NCBI GenBank assembly: GCA_963590165.1 | Contig: CAVANO010000031.1 | Coordinates: forward strand, 1-64,000 | DNA from: UBA11524 sp963590165 | GTDB lineage: Bacteria > Bacillota > Clostridia > Christensenellales > Aristaeellaceae | Reading direction: 5' to 3' | Length of the DNA stretch: 64,000 nucleotides | Translations under genes and position numbers: made by a program | Part shown: piece by piece, positions 1 through 9,042 of the stretch | Numbering within the stretch: the stretch's first letter is position 1 | How the letters are laid out: each line of letters starts with the position of its first letter | Notes under the pieces: model-generated | Databases searched by the model: none | The model's input: the letters and a program-made list of their open reading frames with translations, nothing else | What the model was told of the DNA's origin: nothing

Positions 1-69
1 GAAACGATCACCCTCAAAGACATCGAAGCCGCCTACGGTTCGGATTTGAAAGCAGAGTCTCCACTTTAG
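1..69 (+). CDS. C-terminal end of an unidentified protein (partial)
   Basis: Frame 1 is open from the window edge to a TAG at 67-69 and encodes 22 residues ending in KAESPL. A perfect intrinsic terminator follows at once, which supports a genuine gene end. The fragment is too short to identify a family. Confidence 0.6.
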   Translation, partial: ETITLKDIEAAYGSDLKAESPL

Positions 70-100
70 AGAGTAACTGCAATAGTTACTCTCTTTTTTT
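68..100 (+). terminator. Rho-independent terminator
   Basis: A perfect 11-bp stem (68-78 with 84-94) closes a 5-nt loop GCAAT and is followed by a run of T to position 100. The stem starts inside the stop codon of the upstream partial CDS. Confidence 0.9.
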
Positions 101-199
101 ATTTGCTTTGATTCTCCTGTTACTTGGTGGCATTGGTTATGTTTGCCTACTATCGCTCGTCTTTGCGTAACCGCCTCATACCGCCACGGTAACAACGCA

Positions 200-302
200 A
201 AATGCTTGCTCCGGCGATGAAGCAAGCATTTCAGTATGTAAACACAGTTGGTACGAGCGTTTTCGCTCCAGGGCATCAGACTTGAGCCTTTCCGCTGCCC
301 TG
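200..302. repeat. Two inverted repeats in the gap before the GtrA-like gene
   Basis: The gap 101-343 has no convincing gene. It holds a perfect 11-bp inverted repeat (200-210 with 221-231) and a 7-bp one (269-275 with 296-302). Read on the minus strand, the first is followed by TTTT and may end transcription of the convergent GtrA-like gene. The T run is short, so this is only a suggestion. Confidence 0.4.
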
Positions 303-343
303 ATTGATTGCCGGTGCTGACGATGTCAAAGACGTCCGGCCAA

Positions 344-907
344 TTATGCTTTTTTCTGCTCCGGTGCGCCCTCGGGGAAAATGATCTTGTTGACGAAGAA
401 GAAGATGACCATGCTTACGCCGCCGTTGAGGACGGTCGTGCCGATGTTGTACAGCCAGCCGGGAACGAACATGCCTGCCACAGCGACCCAGATGCAGTTA
501 ATGGAGTTGACGATGCAGGTCACCACGCAGAATGCCAGCAGATACCACAGCGCCTGATACGCCATGTTGCCCTTGCTGCGGAAGACGAAGCTGCGCTGAA
601 TGAAGAAGTTGATGACCTCGCCGATGACCATCGCGATCATGTAAGCCGTGAAATAAGGCAGACCGCCATGCGCCGCGTCATAGCCGATGATGTTCCACTT
701 GAAGGTCTCGCCGAAAAGCGTCACGTCAATGCCCGGGAAACCGAAATCAACATTGGGCAGGAACGCGAAAACCGCCGGCAGAAAGGTCAGCAGCAGATAC
801 TTGAATACCGTAATTACATTGCTGACGATGACGAACAGACCGCCTTCACGCACCCATTTTGCCGCGGCAGGGTGCTTTTCCGCAAAACGTTTCCATAGGT
901 TAGCCAT
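344..907 (-). CDS. GtrA-like family membrane protein
   Basis: A 187-residue protein with four predicted membrane segments (about residues 25-50, 85-105, 115-140 and 150-175) and the layout of the GtrA/DPMS_TM family, including an F-I-x-R-S-F-V-F motif after the second segment and a V-N-K-I-I-F near the C-terminus. Family members are thought to move lipid-linked sugars across the membrane or to assist glycosyltransferases that modify surface polysaccharides; the substrate here is unknown. The ATG at 907 has the ribosome binding site GGAGGAAAC directly upstream. It lies downstream of the GH3 operon on the same strand but behind a terminator, so it is probably transcribed separately. Confidence 0.85.
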   Translation of the reverse strand: MANLWKRFAEKHPAAAKWVREGGLFVIVSNVITVFKYLLLTFLPAVFAFLPNVDFGFPGIDVTLFGETFKWNIIGYDAAHGGLPYFTAYMIAMVIGEVINFFIQRSFVFRSKGNMAYQALWYLLAFCVVTCIVNSINCIWVAVAGMFVPGWLYNIGTTVLNGGVSMVIFFFVNKIIFPEGAPEQKKA

Positions 908-1043
908 GTTATGTTTCCTCCAACTGTTTTTATGATCCGCTTAAACAGCAACTGGTAAAATTTCAGCGTTTATTGCTGATTTTATATCTATTCTTTCTTT
1001 AAGCTAAAATTCCTGCTGGATATTCACAATTTTGCGATTTTTT

Positions 1044-1076
1044 CAAAAAAGACTGCAGGGGTTGATTCTCCTGCAG
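1044..1076 (-). terminator. Terminator of the first GH3 operon
   Basis: Read on the minus strand, CTGCAGG (1076-1070) pairs with CCTGCAG (1059-1053) and a T run follows (complement of A 1045-1050). It lies about 13 nt past the stop codon of the GH3 gene. Confidence 0.85.
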
Positions 1077-1088
1077 CCGTTTTTTGTG

Positions 1089-3935
1089 TCATTCGCAGAT
1101 GCGAATCTGCTCTGTTTCCTTTTTGTGTGCCTTAGCCTTACGAATGACGTTCCATCCACAATAAGCAAAGACAAGCACAAGGAGGATATCGAAGCCGATC
1201 AGGAAATACTGCCAGGTGGGAAGGCTGTAACCTACAATCTCTCCGTTAACTGCGTTTGTATTCGCCAGTGTGTACATAACGTTGTGCATCGCGTTGCGAA
1301 TTACCGTTACGTCTGCCGCACTGCTGGCATTAAAGCTGTTCCAGAATCTGTTTTCCGCCAGATTCAGGTCACCACCGGCATAGGCTTCCTGACGCGTGTT
1401 CATGTAGGAGTTCGTGTTGAAGTCACAGATGACCAACCCTTCAAAGCCCCATTCCTCACGGAGCAGCTGCGTCAGCAGGCGGTAATCGCCGCCGGTCCAA
1501 TGCGTGCCGATGCGGTTGAAAGAGGACATGACTGCGTGATTGTCAGCAATCTTCACAGCCAGTTCAAAGGGCTTCAGGTAAATCTCACGCATGCTCTGCT
1601 CAGTGACCCAAGAGCAGCTGGCATAGCCGGTGGAACGGTGAGTTTCCTGCTCATTGAGCGCGAAGTGCTTCATCGTCATGAAGATTCCTTCGGACTGACC
1701 ACCCTTGATTTCGTGCGCAGCCATCATGCCGGTCAGGAAGCTGTCCTCGGAGAAATACTCAAAGTTGCGTCCGCCGAAAGCGCTCCTGTGGATGTTGGCG
1801 CCCGGACCGTACAGGCCGGAATACGGCATGCCGGACACGCGGCCTTCGCTGTCGCCCCACTTGCCTTCCTCGGCGATGCTCTTGCCCATTGCTTCTGCCA
1901 GCTCGACATTCCAGGTTTGACCGAGCATAACCTCGCAAGTGTATGCGTTGGTGCCATAGATGTTCTTGTCACTCATGAAGTTGCAGAAGCCGACAGGACC
2001 GTCCGATTCCTTGGTATAGGGGATGCCCAGGCGCTGCACATCATAGGTCTGGAAAGCTGCTTCATTGTAGATTTTGATCATTTCATCAGGCGTCAGCTGA
2101 TCGAGGAACTGATCCCACAGCGCATCGTCATAGGCAACGCCGTTCATATTCCGAAGCGTCAGCACGGTGTCGTAGGTAGCACCGGTCGTCGGCATTTCGG
2201 TATATTCATTGGGATTATTCGTCGTCGTGTTTTCGATCAGAGCCCGCGTGTTATCATCAATGATGTGATCCTCTGCTGTGGGCGACTGCGGCCATGTGCC
2301 TTCCCAGTCGCTGCGGGAAAGCGTGCCGTTGACCAGGTGGTCATCCGAATCCTCAAAGAGGTTTGTCACCGTTGCGCCGGTTGTGGGATCCGTTTCATAA
2401 CGGATGCCGCTGTCTGCAACCGTGAAGGTGGTTTCATGGACGCTTTCGTGGGCATTGCGGCTCACATAGAGGCTATATTCGCCGCCTTCAAGCTCATAGC
2501 CCATGAAGCCATTGCCGTTGGCATCCGAATAGTCGTAGCTTGCAAAGCTATACGGGGAAACCTCCAGCGTATAGGCTGCGGATTCACCCGGCTGAAGCAA
2601 ATCTGTCTTCACGAAGCCAACAAGCACCTTGTGTGCCTTTTCAATGCCGCCCTCGTAATAGGGAGAACGCGCATACAGCTGCACAACGTCCTTGCCAGCC
2701 ACATCGCCGGTATTCGTCACGGTCACGGTCACCTGATAGGTGCCATCCGCTTCAATTTCCTTGCCGAGCAATGCGCTGTCATCGACCGTCCAGTCAAACG
2801 TCGTATAACTCAGACCATAACCGAAGGGATACACAACATTCTCCTGATACCAGTCCTCGCCGTCCGTATAGCCGCGAGTTTCATAGTACCGATAGCCGAC
2901 ATAAATGCCCTCTTCGTAGTCGACAAAGTATGCATCGAAGTCAGTGTACTTATCGCCATTGGTTTCGTTGTTGTCGCCGAAATTGTTCCAGACCGGATCC
3001 TTCTTGAGGTCCGCAGGATACGTATCCACGGTATGACCGGAAGGATTCACCGTACCCTTGAGGATGTCGCCCAGTGCCAGCGCACCGGTGCTGCCGGGAC
3101 CCGGCAGATTCAGGCAGGCATCGATATGCCCCAGCGAATCGTCCTCAACAAAACCAAGCTCCATGACGTTCGCACTGTTAATCAGCACGATGACCTTATC
3201 AAAGCCTGCATTGCAGACCTGACGCACGAGCTCCTGTTCATCGGGGGACAATTCAAGGTAGTGCCTGTCTGCATCATCCGCAGAGGTGCGCGGCAGATCG
3301 AAGCCTTCTCCACCGATACGGGAAAACACGATCAGTGCAGCATCGCTGTATGCGCTGTAGCTATCCGGAATGTTGTTTGAGACAAGGCTGTCGTAAGGCG
3401 TTTCCGTGGCAACGATGCCGGCATTGCCGTCGTTTTCAATCTTGGGATTCGCATCACGTGCCGCGCCGGACTTGGTGTCATCCTCATAGAACGCTTTCAG
3501 TGTGGGATTGCAGTCAAAGCCCGCCAGTTCGAGGCTGTCATACAGTGTTTTCGACTCGGAGCTGTCGCCGCCGCCGGAGCCGGAACCGCCGAAAACAATG
3601 TTCACCGAGTTTTTACCGAAGACGCTGATTTTTGCGCCTTCAGCCAGAGGAAGTGCCTGATTGTCGTTCTTGAGCAGCGTAATGCCTTCTTCCGCGATGT
3701 CGTGGGTCAAATCAGCCGCCTTCTCACGGGCATCTTCCTTGCTGTTCGTCGTGGTCGCATACACCGGTTCCTGACCATCCGCATATACCGCCTGCTTTGA
3801 GCCAAGAACCAGGCAGACAAAGCTGTAATACGGACCGGCGGTCACCAGATAGTTGACCACAACCGCGAGAATCAGAACGATGCTGGTCACAATCAGCCAT
3901 ACGCGTGATTTTTTATACTGCCAGATTGTCTTCAT
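1089..3935 (-). CDS. Membrane-anchored glycoside hydrolase family 3 enzyme, permuted domain order
   Basis: A 948-residue GH3 protein (beta-glucosidase/beta-xylosidase type). Residues about 13-33 form a membrane segment. The GH3 C-terminal-type alpha/beta sandwich comes first (about 75-310, with the RIGGEGFD loop and candidate acid/base E210), then a fibronectin-III-like domain (about 395-500). The catalytic TIM barrel comes last (about 630-890): DGPVGF, GPGANIHRSAFGGRNFE, KHFALNEQETHR and candidate nucleophile D838 in VICDFN. A second membrane helix (about 908-928) and a basic tail follow. Classical GH3 enzymes have the barrel first; the reversed order is known in some rumen Firmicutes enzymes. 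The ATG lies 13 nt below the lipoprotein gene, so the two are cotranscribed. Activity and membrane anchoring outside the cell are inferred; the substrate cannot be read. Confidence 0.92.
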   Translation of the reverse strand: MKTIWQYKKSRVWLIVTSIVLILAVVVNYLVTAGPYYSFVCLVLGSKQAVYADGQEPVYATTTNSKEDAREKAADLTHDIAEEGITLLKNDNQALPLAEGAKISVFGKNSVNIVFGGSGSGGGDSSESKTLYDSLELAGFDCNPTLKAFYEDDTKSGAARDANPKIENDGNAGIVATETPYDSLVSNNIPDSYSAYSDAALIVFSRIGGEGFDLPRTSADDADRHYLELSPDEQELVRQVCNAGFDKVIVLINSANVMELGFVEDDSLGHIDACLNLPGPGSTGALALGDILKGTVNPSGHTVDTYPADLKKDPVWNNFGDNNETNGDKYTDFDAYFVDYEEGIYVGYRYYETRGYTDGEDWYQENVVYPFGYGLSYTTFDWTVDDSALLGKEIEADGTYQVTVTVTNTGDVAGKDVVQLYARSPYYEGGIEKAHKVLVGFVKTDLLQPGESAAYTLEVSPYSFASYDYSDANGNGFMGYELEGGEYSLYVSRNAHESVHETTFTVADSGIRYETDPTTGATVTNLFEDSDDHLVNGTLSRSDWEGTWPQSPTAEDHIIDDNTRALIENTTTNNPNEYTEMPTTGATYDTVLTLRNMNGVAYDDALWDQFLDQLTPDEMIKIYNEAAFQTYDVQRLGIPYTKESDGPVGFCNFMSDKNIYGTNAYTCEVMLGQTWNVELAEAMGKSIAEEGKWGDSEGRVSGMPYSGLYGPGANIHRSAFGGRNFEYFSEDSFLTGMMAAHEIKGGQSEGIFMTMKHFALNEQETHRSTGYASCSWVTEQSMREIYLKPFELAVKIADNHAVMSSFNRIGTHWTGGDYRLLTQLLREEWGFEGLVICDFNTNSYMNTRQEAYAGGDLNLAENRFWNSFNASSAADVTVIRNAMHNVMYTLANTNAVNGEIVGYSLPTWQYFLIGFDILLVLVFAYCGWNVIRKAKAHKKETEQIRICE

Positions 3936-3948
3936 CCGAGTACCCTCA

Positions 3949-4782
3949 TCAATCCATGGAGAACTTATTCATGTTTTCCTGATGCTCGACCATTGCAATA
4001 TTCGAGGAACTGACGATCTTCACGCAGTCGATAATCGGCGCGGTTGCATACATGGTGCCAGCCATCGCCTTATTGTTAGTCGTGGTTAGCGTAATCGTGT
4101 TTGTGCCCTCATTGAGTTTGCAGTTCGTGCCGACTTCAAAGTCCTCGAAGTTCTGTCCGTCCTTCAGAGAAATATCAGAATAGCTCAGTGCCTTGCCGTT
4201 GAGTGCAACAGTAAAGTCGCTGCTGGAGAACTGGATGTCCATGATTTCGGCAGACAGGCGAAGAATCACCGTTGCATCCGAAACTGCGGCATCCGAGGTG
4301 AATTCAAATGTAATGCTGAGGCCCTGGTTATACATATAGGTGAGATACACGCCGTTGCTTGCGCCCAGGTTTGCCTTGTCCTGGCTGATTGCCTGCGCAC
4401 CGTCGCAGCCGCCGGAGAAGCCCTGACCGTGGAATGCAGAGAGATCGACGTATTCCGCTTCCAGCGTGTAGCACTTGCCCCACTTCGCATAGAGATTCAG
4501 ATCTTCGCTGACCTTCGTACCAGAGGAAAAGGATTGCGTCAATGCTTCGTCGGTATACCAGCCCAGAAGAGAATAGCCGTCCCGTTCAGGGGTTTCCGTC
4601 GTCAGACGGCTATCCTTGGTATGCGTGACCTTCTGATCCGCCATTCCATCCGCATTGTAATGATACGTTACAGTACAGGAATTGCTGTTGGCACTGCTGC
4701 CGCTGTCACCGCATCCTGTCAAAACGCCCAGCATCAGCAATACCGTCATGATCAGGCAAATGACTTTTACAGACTTTTTCAT
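3949..4782 (-). CDS. Lipoprotein with an InlB-like repeat and a carbohydrate-binding-like domain
   Basis: 277 residues. The signal peptide ends in a clear lipobox LTGC with the lipidated Cys at residue 24. Residues about 36-95 resemble one Listeria-Bacteroides (InlB B) repeat: a TYHYNADG strand, the DGYSLLGWYTD core and LNLYAKWG at the end. Residues about 98-270 look like a CBM6/CBM35-type beta sandwich (YTLEAEYVDLSAF, GFSGG, then strands to a terminal CVKIVSS), a fold that usually binds polysaccharide. It sits between two GH3 genes on the same strand, so it probably tethers or captures substrate near these enzymes on the outer face of the membrane. The start follows AGGAGG (CAGGAGGCTATC-ATG). 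The exact CBM family is not certain. Confidence 0.75.
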   Translation of the reverse strand: MKKSVKVICLIMTVLLMLGVLTGCGDSGSSANSNSCTVTYHYNADGMADQKVTHTKDSRLTTETPERDGYSLLGWYTDEALTQSFSSGTKVSEDLNLYAKWGKCYTLEAEYVDLSAFHGQGFSGGCDGAQAISQDKANLGASNGVYLTYMYNQGLSITFEFTSDAAVSDATVILRLSAEIMDIQFSSSDFTVALNGKALSYSDISLKDGQNFEDFEVGTNCKLNEGTNTITLTTTNNKAMAGTMYATAPIIDCVKIVSSSNIAMVEHQENMNKFSMD

Positions 4783-4800
4783 AGATAGCCTCCTGATTCT

Positions 4801-4834
4801 GCGGCTCCGACATTCGATAAAATGCCGGAGCCGC
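4801..4834 (-). other. Stem-loop between the GH3 and lipoprotein genes
   Basis: A perfect 9-bp GC-rich stem (4801-4809 with 4826-4834) lies in the 69-nt gap. No T run follows on the minus strand, so a transcript-stabilising or processing hairpin inside the operon is more likely than a terminator. Confidence 0.55.
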
Positions 4835-4851
4835 GTTTGTTGACCGGTTAA

Positions 4852-7800
4852 TTACTTAGACTTCTTCTTGCTTGCAACAGCAATTGCGATGATTGCCACA
4901 ATGATCGCCAAAGCGCTCAACGCAATCGTCACAATGCTCATCACGTCGACTTCCTGCGTCTCTTCGACTTTCTCGGTCACGACTGCTTCATCGACCGTGA
5001 TCTGGAATTCTTCGCTGTAGGTCGTGCTTGCCGGACCACTCTGGCCGCCGAAGCTGCCACTACTCTCGTTGTCGTCCTCAGACTCAGCCTCGGTTGCCTT
5101 CATCTCAGCCTTCACCGTGTAGGTGCCAGCCGCATCCGGCGTGCCGTAGAGGATGCCGTCAGCCGTCACATTCAGCCAAGCAGGTGCATCCGTCAGCGTG
5201 TAGGTAATCGATGCAATGGTGTCATCAATCTTCACAACATCGGAGACAATCTTCGCTTCGCCTTCAGTGCCAACGTTCCACTGTGCTGTTTCCAGCGTGA
5301 ACGCAGGAGCAACTTGCAGCGTGAAGATTGCGTCGGTGCTGTAGGTGCCGGTAGAAGCATCGCTTCTGGTGTTCACGCGCTTGACCGTGGTCACATAGCG
5401 GTCTGCCACCAGGTTCAGGGTCATCTGGAAAGTGCCGCTTTCCGTGGGCGTGCCGGACAGGACGCCTTCTTCATTGATGCTCACGCCTGCAGGCAGAGAG
5501 CCTTCAACCACCTGATAGTACTGCTCATAAGCGTTCAGCTCTTCGAGAGTAGCGCCCAGGTTAGCCTCCACCGACTGACCCTTGACTGCATTGATGACCG
5601 TGCCGGACTTGTCCGTGAACGCTTCTGTGTTCACCATGTTGCGGTTCGCAGCAGCGTTGACTGCCGTCTTCATCCACTGCATGGCGGTCAGACGGATCGC
5701 TGCATACTGGGTATCGCTTCTGACAGAATCCACCTCAACATAGCCGTCCGCATTCCAGGTGCCGCTGATTGCAGAATTGTAGCTGTTGATACCATGGGTA
5801 CCGCCGGTGCGGAAATGATAGTCCGCATTGTCTGCACCGCCCATGTCGGAATAGAACATGCCTTCCATGCCCCATTCGTCGCGGACGACCACATTCTGGA
5901 ACATGTAGTTGTTATCAGCACCGACCGTGCCGTAACGGGTATAGGAGCTCATGAATGCAACGCCGTTGCCATCGGTAACAGACATTTCAAAGGGCTTGAA
6001 ATAGATCTCACGCATCGCCTGTTCGTTGCACCAGACAACCAGACCCTGATTATCCTGACGATGGGTCTCCTGGTCGTTCAGCGCGCAGTGCTTGACCGTC
6101 GGGATGATGCCCATATCCGTGGCGCCCTTGATGACAGCCGCGCAGATGATGCCCGCCTGAACACCGTCGGAAGAATAATACTCGAAGTTACGGCCGCCGA
6201 AGGGGCTGCGGTGAATGTTCGCGCCAGGACCATACCAGCCAAGGCAGTTCTGGAACAGACCCTCGTTGCCGACCATGCGACCCTGCTGATAAGCAAGATC
6301 CTCATTCCAAGTGGAAGCGATCATCGTGCAGCAAGGCCAATAGGTACCATTGAGCAGCTTGGCAGGACCGTCGTTCGCCTGAACCTTGTCGATGCCAGCA
6401 CGGTTGATGGACGCAAGCTCCCAGTCAAGAGACAGGTAGGTCTTCAATTCATCCAGCGTGAACTGATTCATGAACGCTTCCCAAGCCTTGGTGCCCTCGT
6501 CATCCCCCTGAACGACCTGACCGTTTTCGATCTTCACATCGTAATCGACACCAATCAGCGTCTGCACCTGAATCGTGTTTGCTTCATCAGCTGCTTCAGT
6601 TGCCTGCGTCCAGGTTGACGGAATGTTACCGTTTGCCACGTACCAGGGATCCGTTTCCTTGTCATCCGCAGGGGTGAAGGTTTCCTGATAAGTGATGTTG
6701 TCAATGTCTTCCTGCGTCAGAATGCTGGTTTCAACCGTCGGTGCGGTAGGCAGATGCCAATCGCTGCGGGAAACATACTGCACGTTCGAGGCAGAATCGC
6801 CCTTGGGATTGGCAGAGTAGTAGTAGCTGTCAGGATCGGAGAACACAGCTTCAGCGTTCGCCTTGCCGGTGCTTTCCTCCCCTTCTTCGTTCCAGTTGTA
6901 CTTTGCGGAGCTGCCGTCATAGAGGATGCCGGTCGCGCCCTTCACCGTGCCGTCTGCAGCTTCCGCAGCCAGATTGCTGTCGGATGCTTCGACCGTGTAG
7001 GTCAGGACACAGCCGCTCTTCACCGTGTGGGAGTCCGTGCGCAGAGAAATCTCATATTCGCCGGCCTCCAGCTCATATCCGGTAAAGCCGTTGGCATTGG
7101 CATCGTTGTAGTCAAAGGAAGCCATGTCCTTCGCGTTGAAGGTAAGGGTCAGAACCTGGCTTTCACCCGGCTGCAGCAGGTCAGTCTTTGCATAGGTGAT
7201 CAGGTTGACGCTTGCCTTCTCAATGCCGCCGTTGTAGTATTCAGGGGTGTAGTAAACTTCAACAACGTCCTTGCCGGCGTAGCTGCCCGTGTTGGTCACG
7301 CGCACCTGAATTTCAACCGTGGTCTTGGCATCCAGCACCTTGGATGCATTGCTGCTCACGATTTCCCAGTCAAACTGAGTGTAGGACAGGCCGAAACCGA
7401 AGGGATACACAACGCCGTTCGTGCGGTTGTAATATGCATCCTTGCTCGCAGTCGTGCGGTCAGTACCGGGCGCGTAGGAGTTCTTGTCAACCTTGTAGTA
7501 GCCGTCTACGGTTGCAGCGGTTTCATACCACTTGTAGCCAACGTAGATACCCTCTTCGTACTCAATCTGCTGTCTGGGAGAAGAGCCCCAAGAGCTTGCA
7601 GCTCCAGCCAGCTCCTGCACTTCGCCGTTCTCGTCCGTGTAGTAGATGCTGCCCTCGCCGCTGTTGTCGCCGGTCTGGGTCAGGTCGCCGAAGTTGTACC
7701 AGGTCGGATCCTGCGTGTGATCCGCATCGTACACATCGACCATCTTACCGGAGGGGTTCACGTCGCCGCGCAGGATGTCGCCCAGGTATTCCAGACCGCC

Positions 7801-8613
7801 TGCACCAGGGTTGCCGATCCAGAGGATGCCGTCGATATCCGGGTCATCTTCCAGCGCTGCCACTTCCAGCGCGTTGGACGTGTTCAGCATGACGATAATC
7901 TTGCCGAAGTTCTGCGCCTTCACATGCTTGATCAGTTCCAGTTCTTCCGGGAACAGCTCAAGGCTGTGGGAATCAACGCCTTCATACTCGGTGCCGGCGT
8001 AATCAGCGCCCGTGCGGCCGTTGTCGAAGGTCGTGGTGGACTTGTCGTTGCCCTCACTGCCTTCACGGGAGATGACAATGATCGCCGCGTCGTTGTAGTA
8101 GCAGTAGGAGCCGCTCACGGAATCCATCGCGTTCGGATTGTTCACCAGGTCGGCATAACGAACAGAGGATGCGGAAGACCACATGCTGTCGCCGCCTACG
8201 TTCAGGTTTTCCAGATTTTCATAGTATTCGCGAACCGTCGGGTTGATCTCGAAACCAGCCTTCTCCAGAGAGCCGATGATCGTCTTCTGCGTCTGGTATT
8301 TGCTGACCGAGCCCGCGCCGGAGCCGCCGCCGCCATAGACCGTGTCATATGCGCCGCCGCCAAACAGCGTCACATTCTTCACGGACTCGTTCAGAGGCAG
8401 CGCGTTGTTGCTGTTCTTCAGCAGAACGATGCCTTCGCTGCCGATCTCCGCAGCCAGCTTTTCCGCCGCTGCCTGCTCTTCTTGGAACGTTGCGAAGTCC
8501 GTGTAGTACTTTCCTTCGCTTCCATCCGCGACAGCACTTGTGAGCATAACGCTTGCCGCAAGGGCAAGAGAAAGCGTCATTGCTGCCGCCCGTTGAAACA
8601 GGTGTTTCTTCAT
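4852..8613 (-). CDS. Large secreted, C-terminally anchored GH3 enzyme, permuted domain order
   Basis: 1253 residues from the ATG at 8613, chosen because GGAGGAG stands 9-10 nt upstream; an in-frame TTG at 8631 overlaps this site and is less likely. Signal peptide about 1-30. The GH3 C-type domain (about 50-300, SREGSEGND loop) is followed by an FnIII-like domain (about 425-535). The catalytic barrel comes next (about 735-985: QANDGPAKLL, GPGANIHRSPFGGRNFE, KHCALNDQETHR, candidate nucleophile D923 in FYSDMGG). Two Ig-like putative sugar-binding domains follow (GVLSGTP and GILYGTP motifs, about 1015-1215). A C-terminal helix (about 1226-1247) ending in SKKKSK anchors it. It is the first gene of the operon that continues with the lipoprotein and a second GH3. 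Substrate unknown. Confidence 0.92.
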   Translation of the reverse strand: MKKHLFQRAAAMTLSLALAASVMLTSAVADGSEGKYYTDFATFQEEQAAAEKLAAEIGSEGIVLLKNSNNALPLNESVKNVTLFGGGAYDTVYGGGGSGAGSVSKYQTQKTIIGSLEKAGFEINPTVREYYENLENLNVGGDSMWSSASSVRYADLVNNPNAMDSVSGSYCYYNDAAIIVISREGSEGNDKSTTTFDNGRTGADYAGTEYEGVDSHSLELFPEELELIKHVKAQNFGKIIVMLNTSNALEVAALEDDPDIDGILWIGNPGAGGLEYLGDILRGDVNPSGKMVDVYDADHTQDPTWYNFGDLTQTGDNSGEGSIYYTDENGEVQELAGAASSWGSSPRQQIEYEEGIYVGYKWYETAATVDGYYKVDKNSYAPGTDRTTASKDAYYNRTNGVVYPFGFGLSYTQFDWEIVSSNASKVLDAKTTVEIQVRVTNTGSYAGKDVVEVYYTPEYYNGGIEKASVNLITYAKTDLLQPGESQVLTLTFNAKDMASFDYNDANANGFTGYELEAGEYEISLRTDSHTVKSGCVLTYTVEASDSNLAAEAADGTVKGATGILYDGSSAKYNWNEEGEESTGKANAEAVFSDPDSYYYSANPKGDSASNVQYVSRSDWHLPTAPTVETSILTQEDIDNITYQETFTPADDKETDPWYVANGNIPSTWTQATEAADEANTIQVQTLIGVDYDVKIENGQVVQGDDEGTKAWEAFMNQFTLDELKTYLSLDWELASINRAGIDKVQANDGPAKLLNGTYWPCCTMIASTWNEDLAYQQGRMVGNEGLFQNCLGWYGPGANIHRSPFGGRNFEYYSSDGVQAGIICAAVIKGATDMGIIPTVKHCALNDQETHRQDNQGLVVWCNEQAMREIYFKPFEMSVTDGNGVAFMSSYTRYGTVGADNNYMFQNVVVRDEWGMEGMFYSDMGGADNADYHFRTGGTHGINSYNSAISGTWNADGYVEVDSVRSDTQYAAIRLTAMQWMKTAVNAAANRNMVNTEAFTDKSGTVINAVKGQSVEANLGATLEELNAYEQYYQVVEGSLPAGVSINEEGVLSGTPTESGTFQMTLNLVADRYVTTVKRVNTRSDASTGTYSTDAIFTLQVAPAFTLETAQWNVGTEGEAKIVSDVVKIDDTIASITYTLTDAPAWLNVTADGILYGTPDAAGTYTVKAEMKATEAESEDDNESSGSFGGQSGPASTTYSEEFQITVDEAVVTEKVEETQEVDVMSIVTIALSALAIIVAIIAIAVASKKKSK

Positions 8614-8642
8614 GTCGATGGTCTCCTCCAATGATGATTTTC

Positions 8643-8666
8643 AGAATGCTCGTAGGGGAGCATTCT
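8643..8666 (-). promoter_or_regulatory. 5' leader hairpin of the GH3 operon mRNA
   Basis: A perfect 8-bp stem (8643-8650 with 8659-8666) around an 8-nt loop falls at the very 5' end of the mRNA predicted from the promoter at 8677-8705, about 20 nt above the ribosome binding site. A stabilising or regulatory hairpin is likely. The third GH3 gene has a similar one. Confidence 0.5.
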
Positions 8667-8676
8667 TTTCGCGCTT

Positions 8677-8705
8677 ATTATAAGCGGGCAAAAATGCGAA
8701 CTCAA
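8677..8705 (-). promoter_or_regulatory. Promoter of the first GH3 operon
   Basis: On the minus strand TTGAGT (complement of 8700-8705) and TATAAT (complement of 8677-8682) are separated by 17 nt, an almost ideal vegetative promoter. Transcription would start near 8670. Confidence 0.75.
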
Positions 8706-8707
8706 GC

Positions 8708-8757
8708 GATTATAGACAACCAGTCTGTTCAGGTCGTAATCTGGTCATTTTAGACAG
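8708..8757. promoter_or_regulatory. Direct repeat upstream of the GH3 promoter, possible regulator site
   Basis: ATTATAGAC (8709-8717) and ATTTTAGAC (8747-8755) form a direct repeat 38 bp apart, immediately upstream of the GH3 -35 box and between the two divergent transcription units. Between them lies an ACCAG/CTGGT inverted pair. LytTR regulators bind pairs of short direct repeats, and such a regulator is encoded divergently, but the link is inference. Confidence 0.35.
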
Positions 8758-8974
8758 TATCCGGCATCGGTCATCTCAACAAACGGTGTTTTTTTGTCGA
8801 CATCCGTTTTGCTGAAAGAACATCATTCCGCACGTCTGACGCCATCTGCGCAGATATTCCGTTTCACGCACTCTTTTCCGTCTTCCTTGAATGGAAATGC
8901 ATTGCAGTCTATTTCGTCTCGAATGAACATGCGCACCGCTTGCAGCAAAATTTACGACGAATTTCGACATTCGC

Positions 8975-9002
8975 TTGAAAATGCTGAGAAAAATGGTACA
9001 AT
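8975..9002 (+). promoter_or_regulatory. Promoter of the two-component system
   Basis: TTGAAA (8975-8980), a 16-nt spacer and TACAAT (8997-9002) lie about 40 nt upstream of the kinase start codon. Confidence 0.6.
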
Positions 9003-9042
9003 TATAGTGAAAGAAAGAGGATTCGATGATTGGGGGATCATC

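Noticed and set aside
1032..3380. A 782-codon open frame opposite the first GH3 gene, with similar long frames at 6754-8634 and 27535-30291 opposite other GH3 genes
   Set aside because: Same shadow effect: the frames recur opposite each GH3 paralogue, have no ribosome binding site at their starts and no domain of their own.
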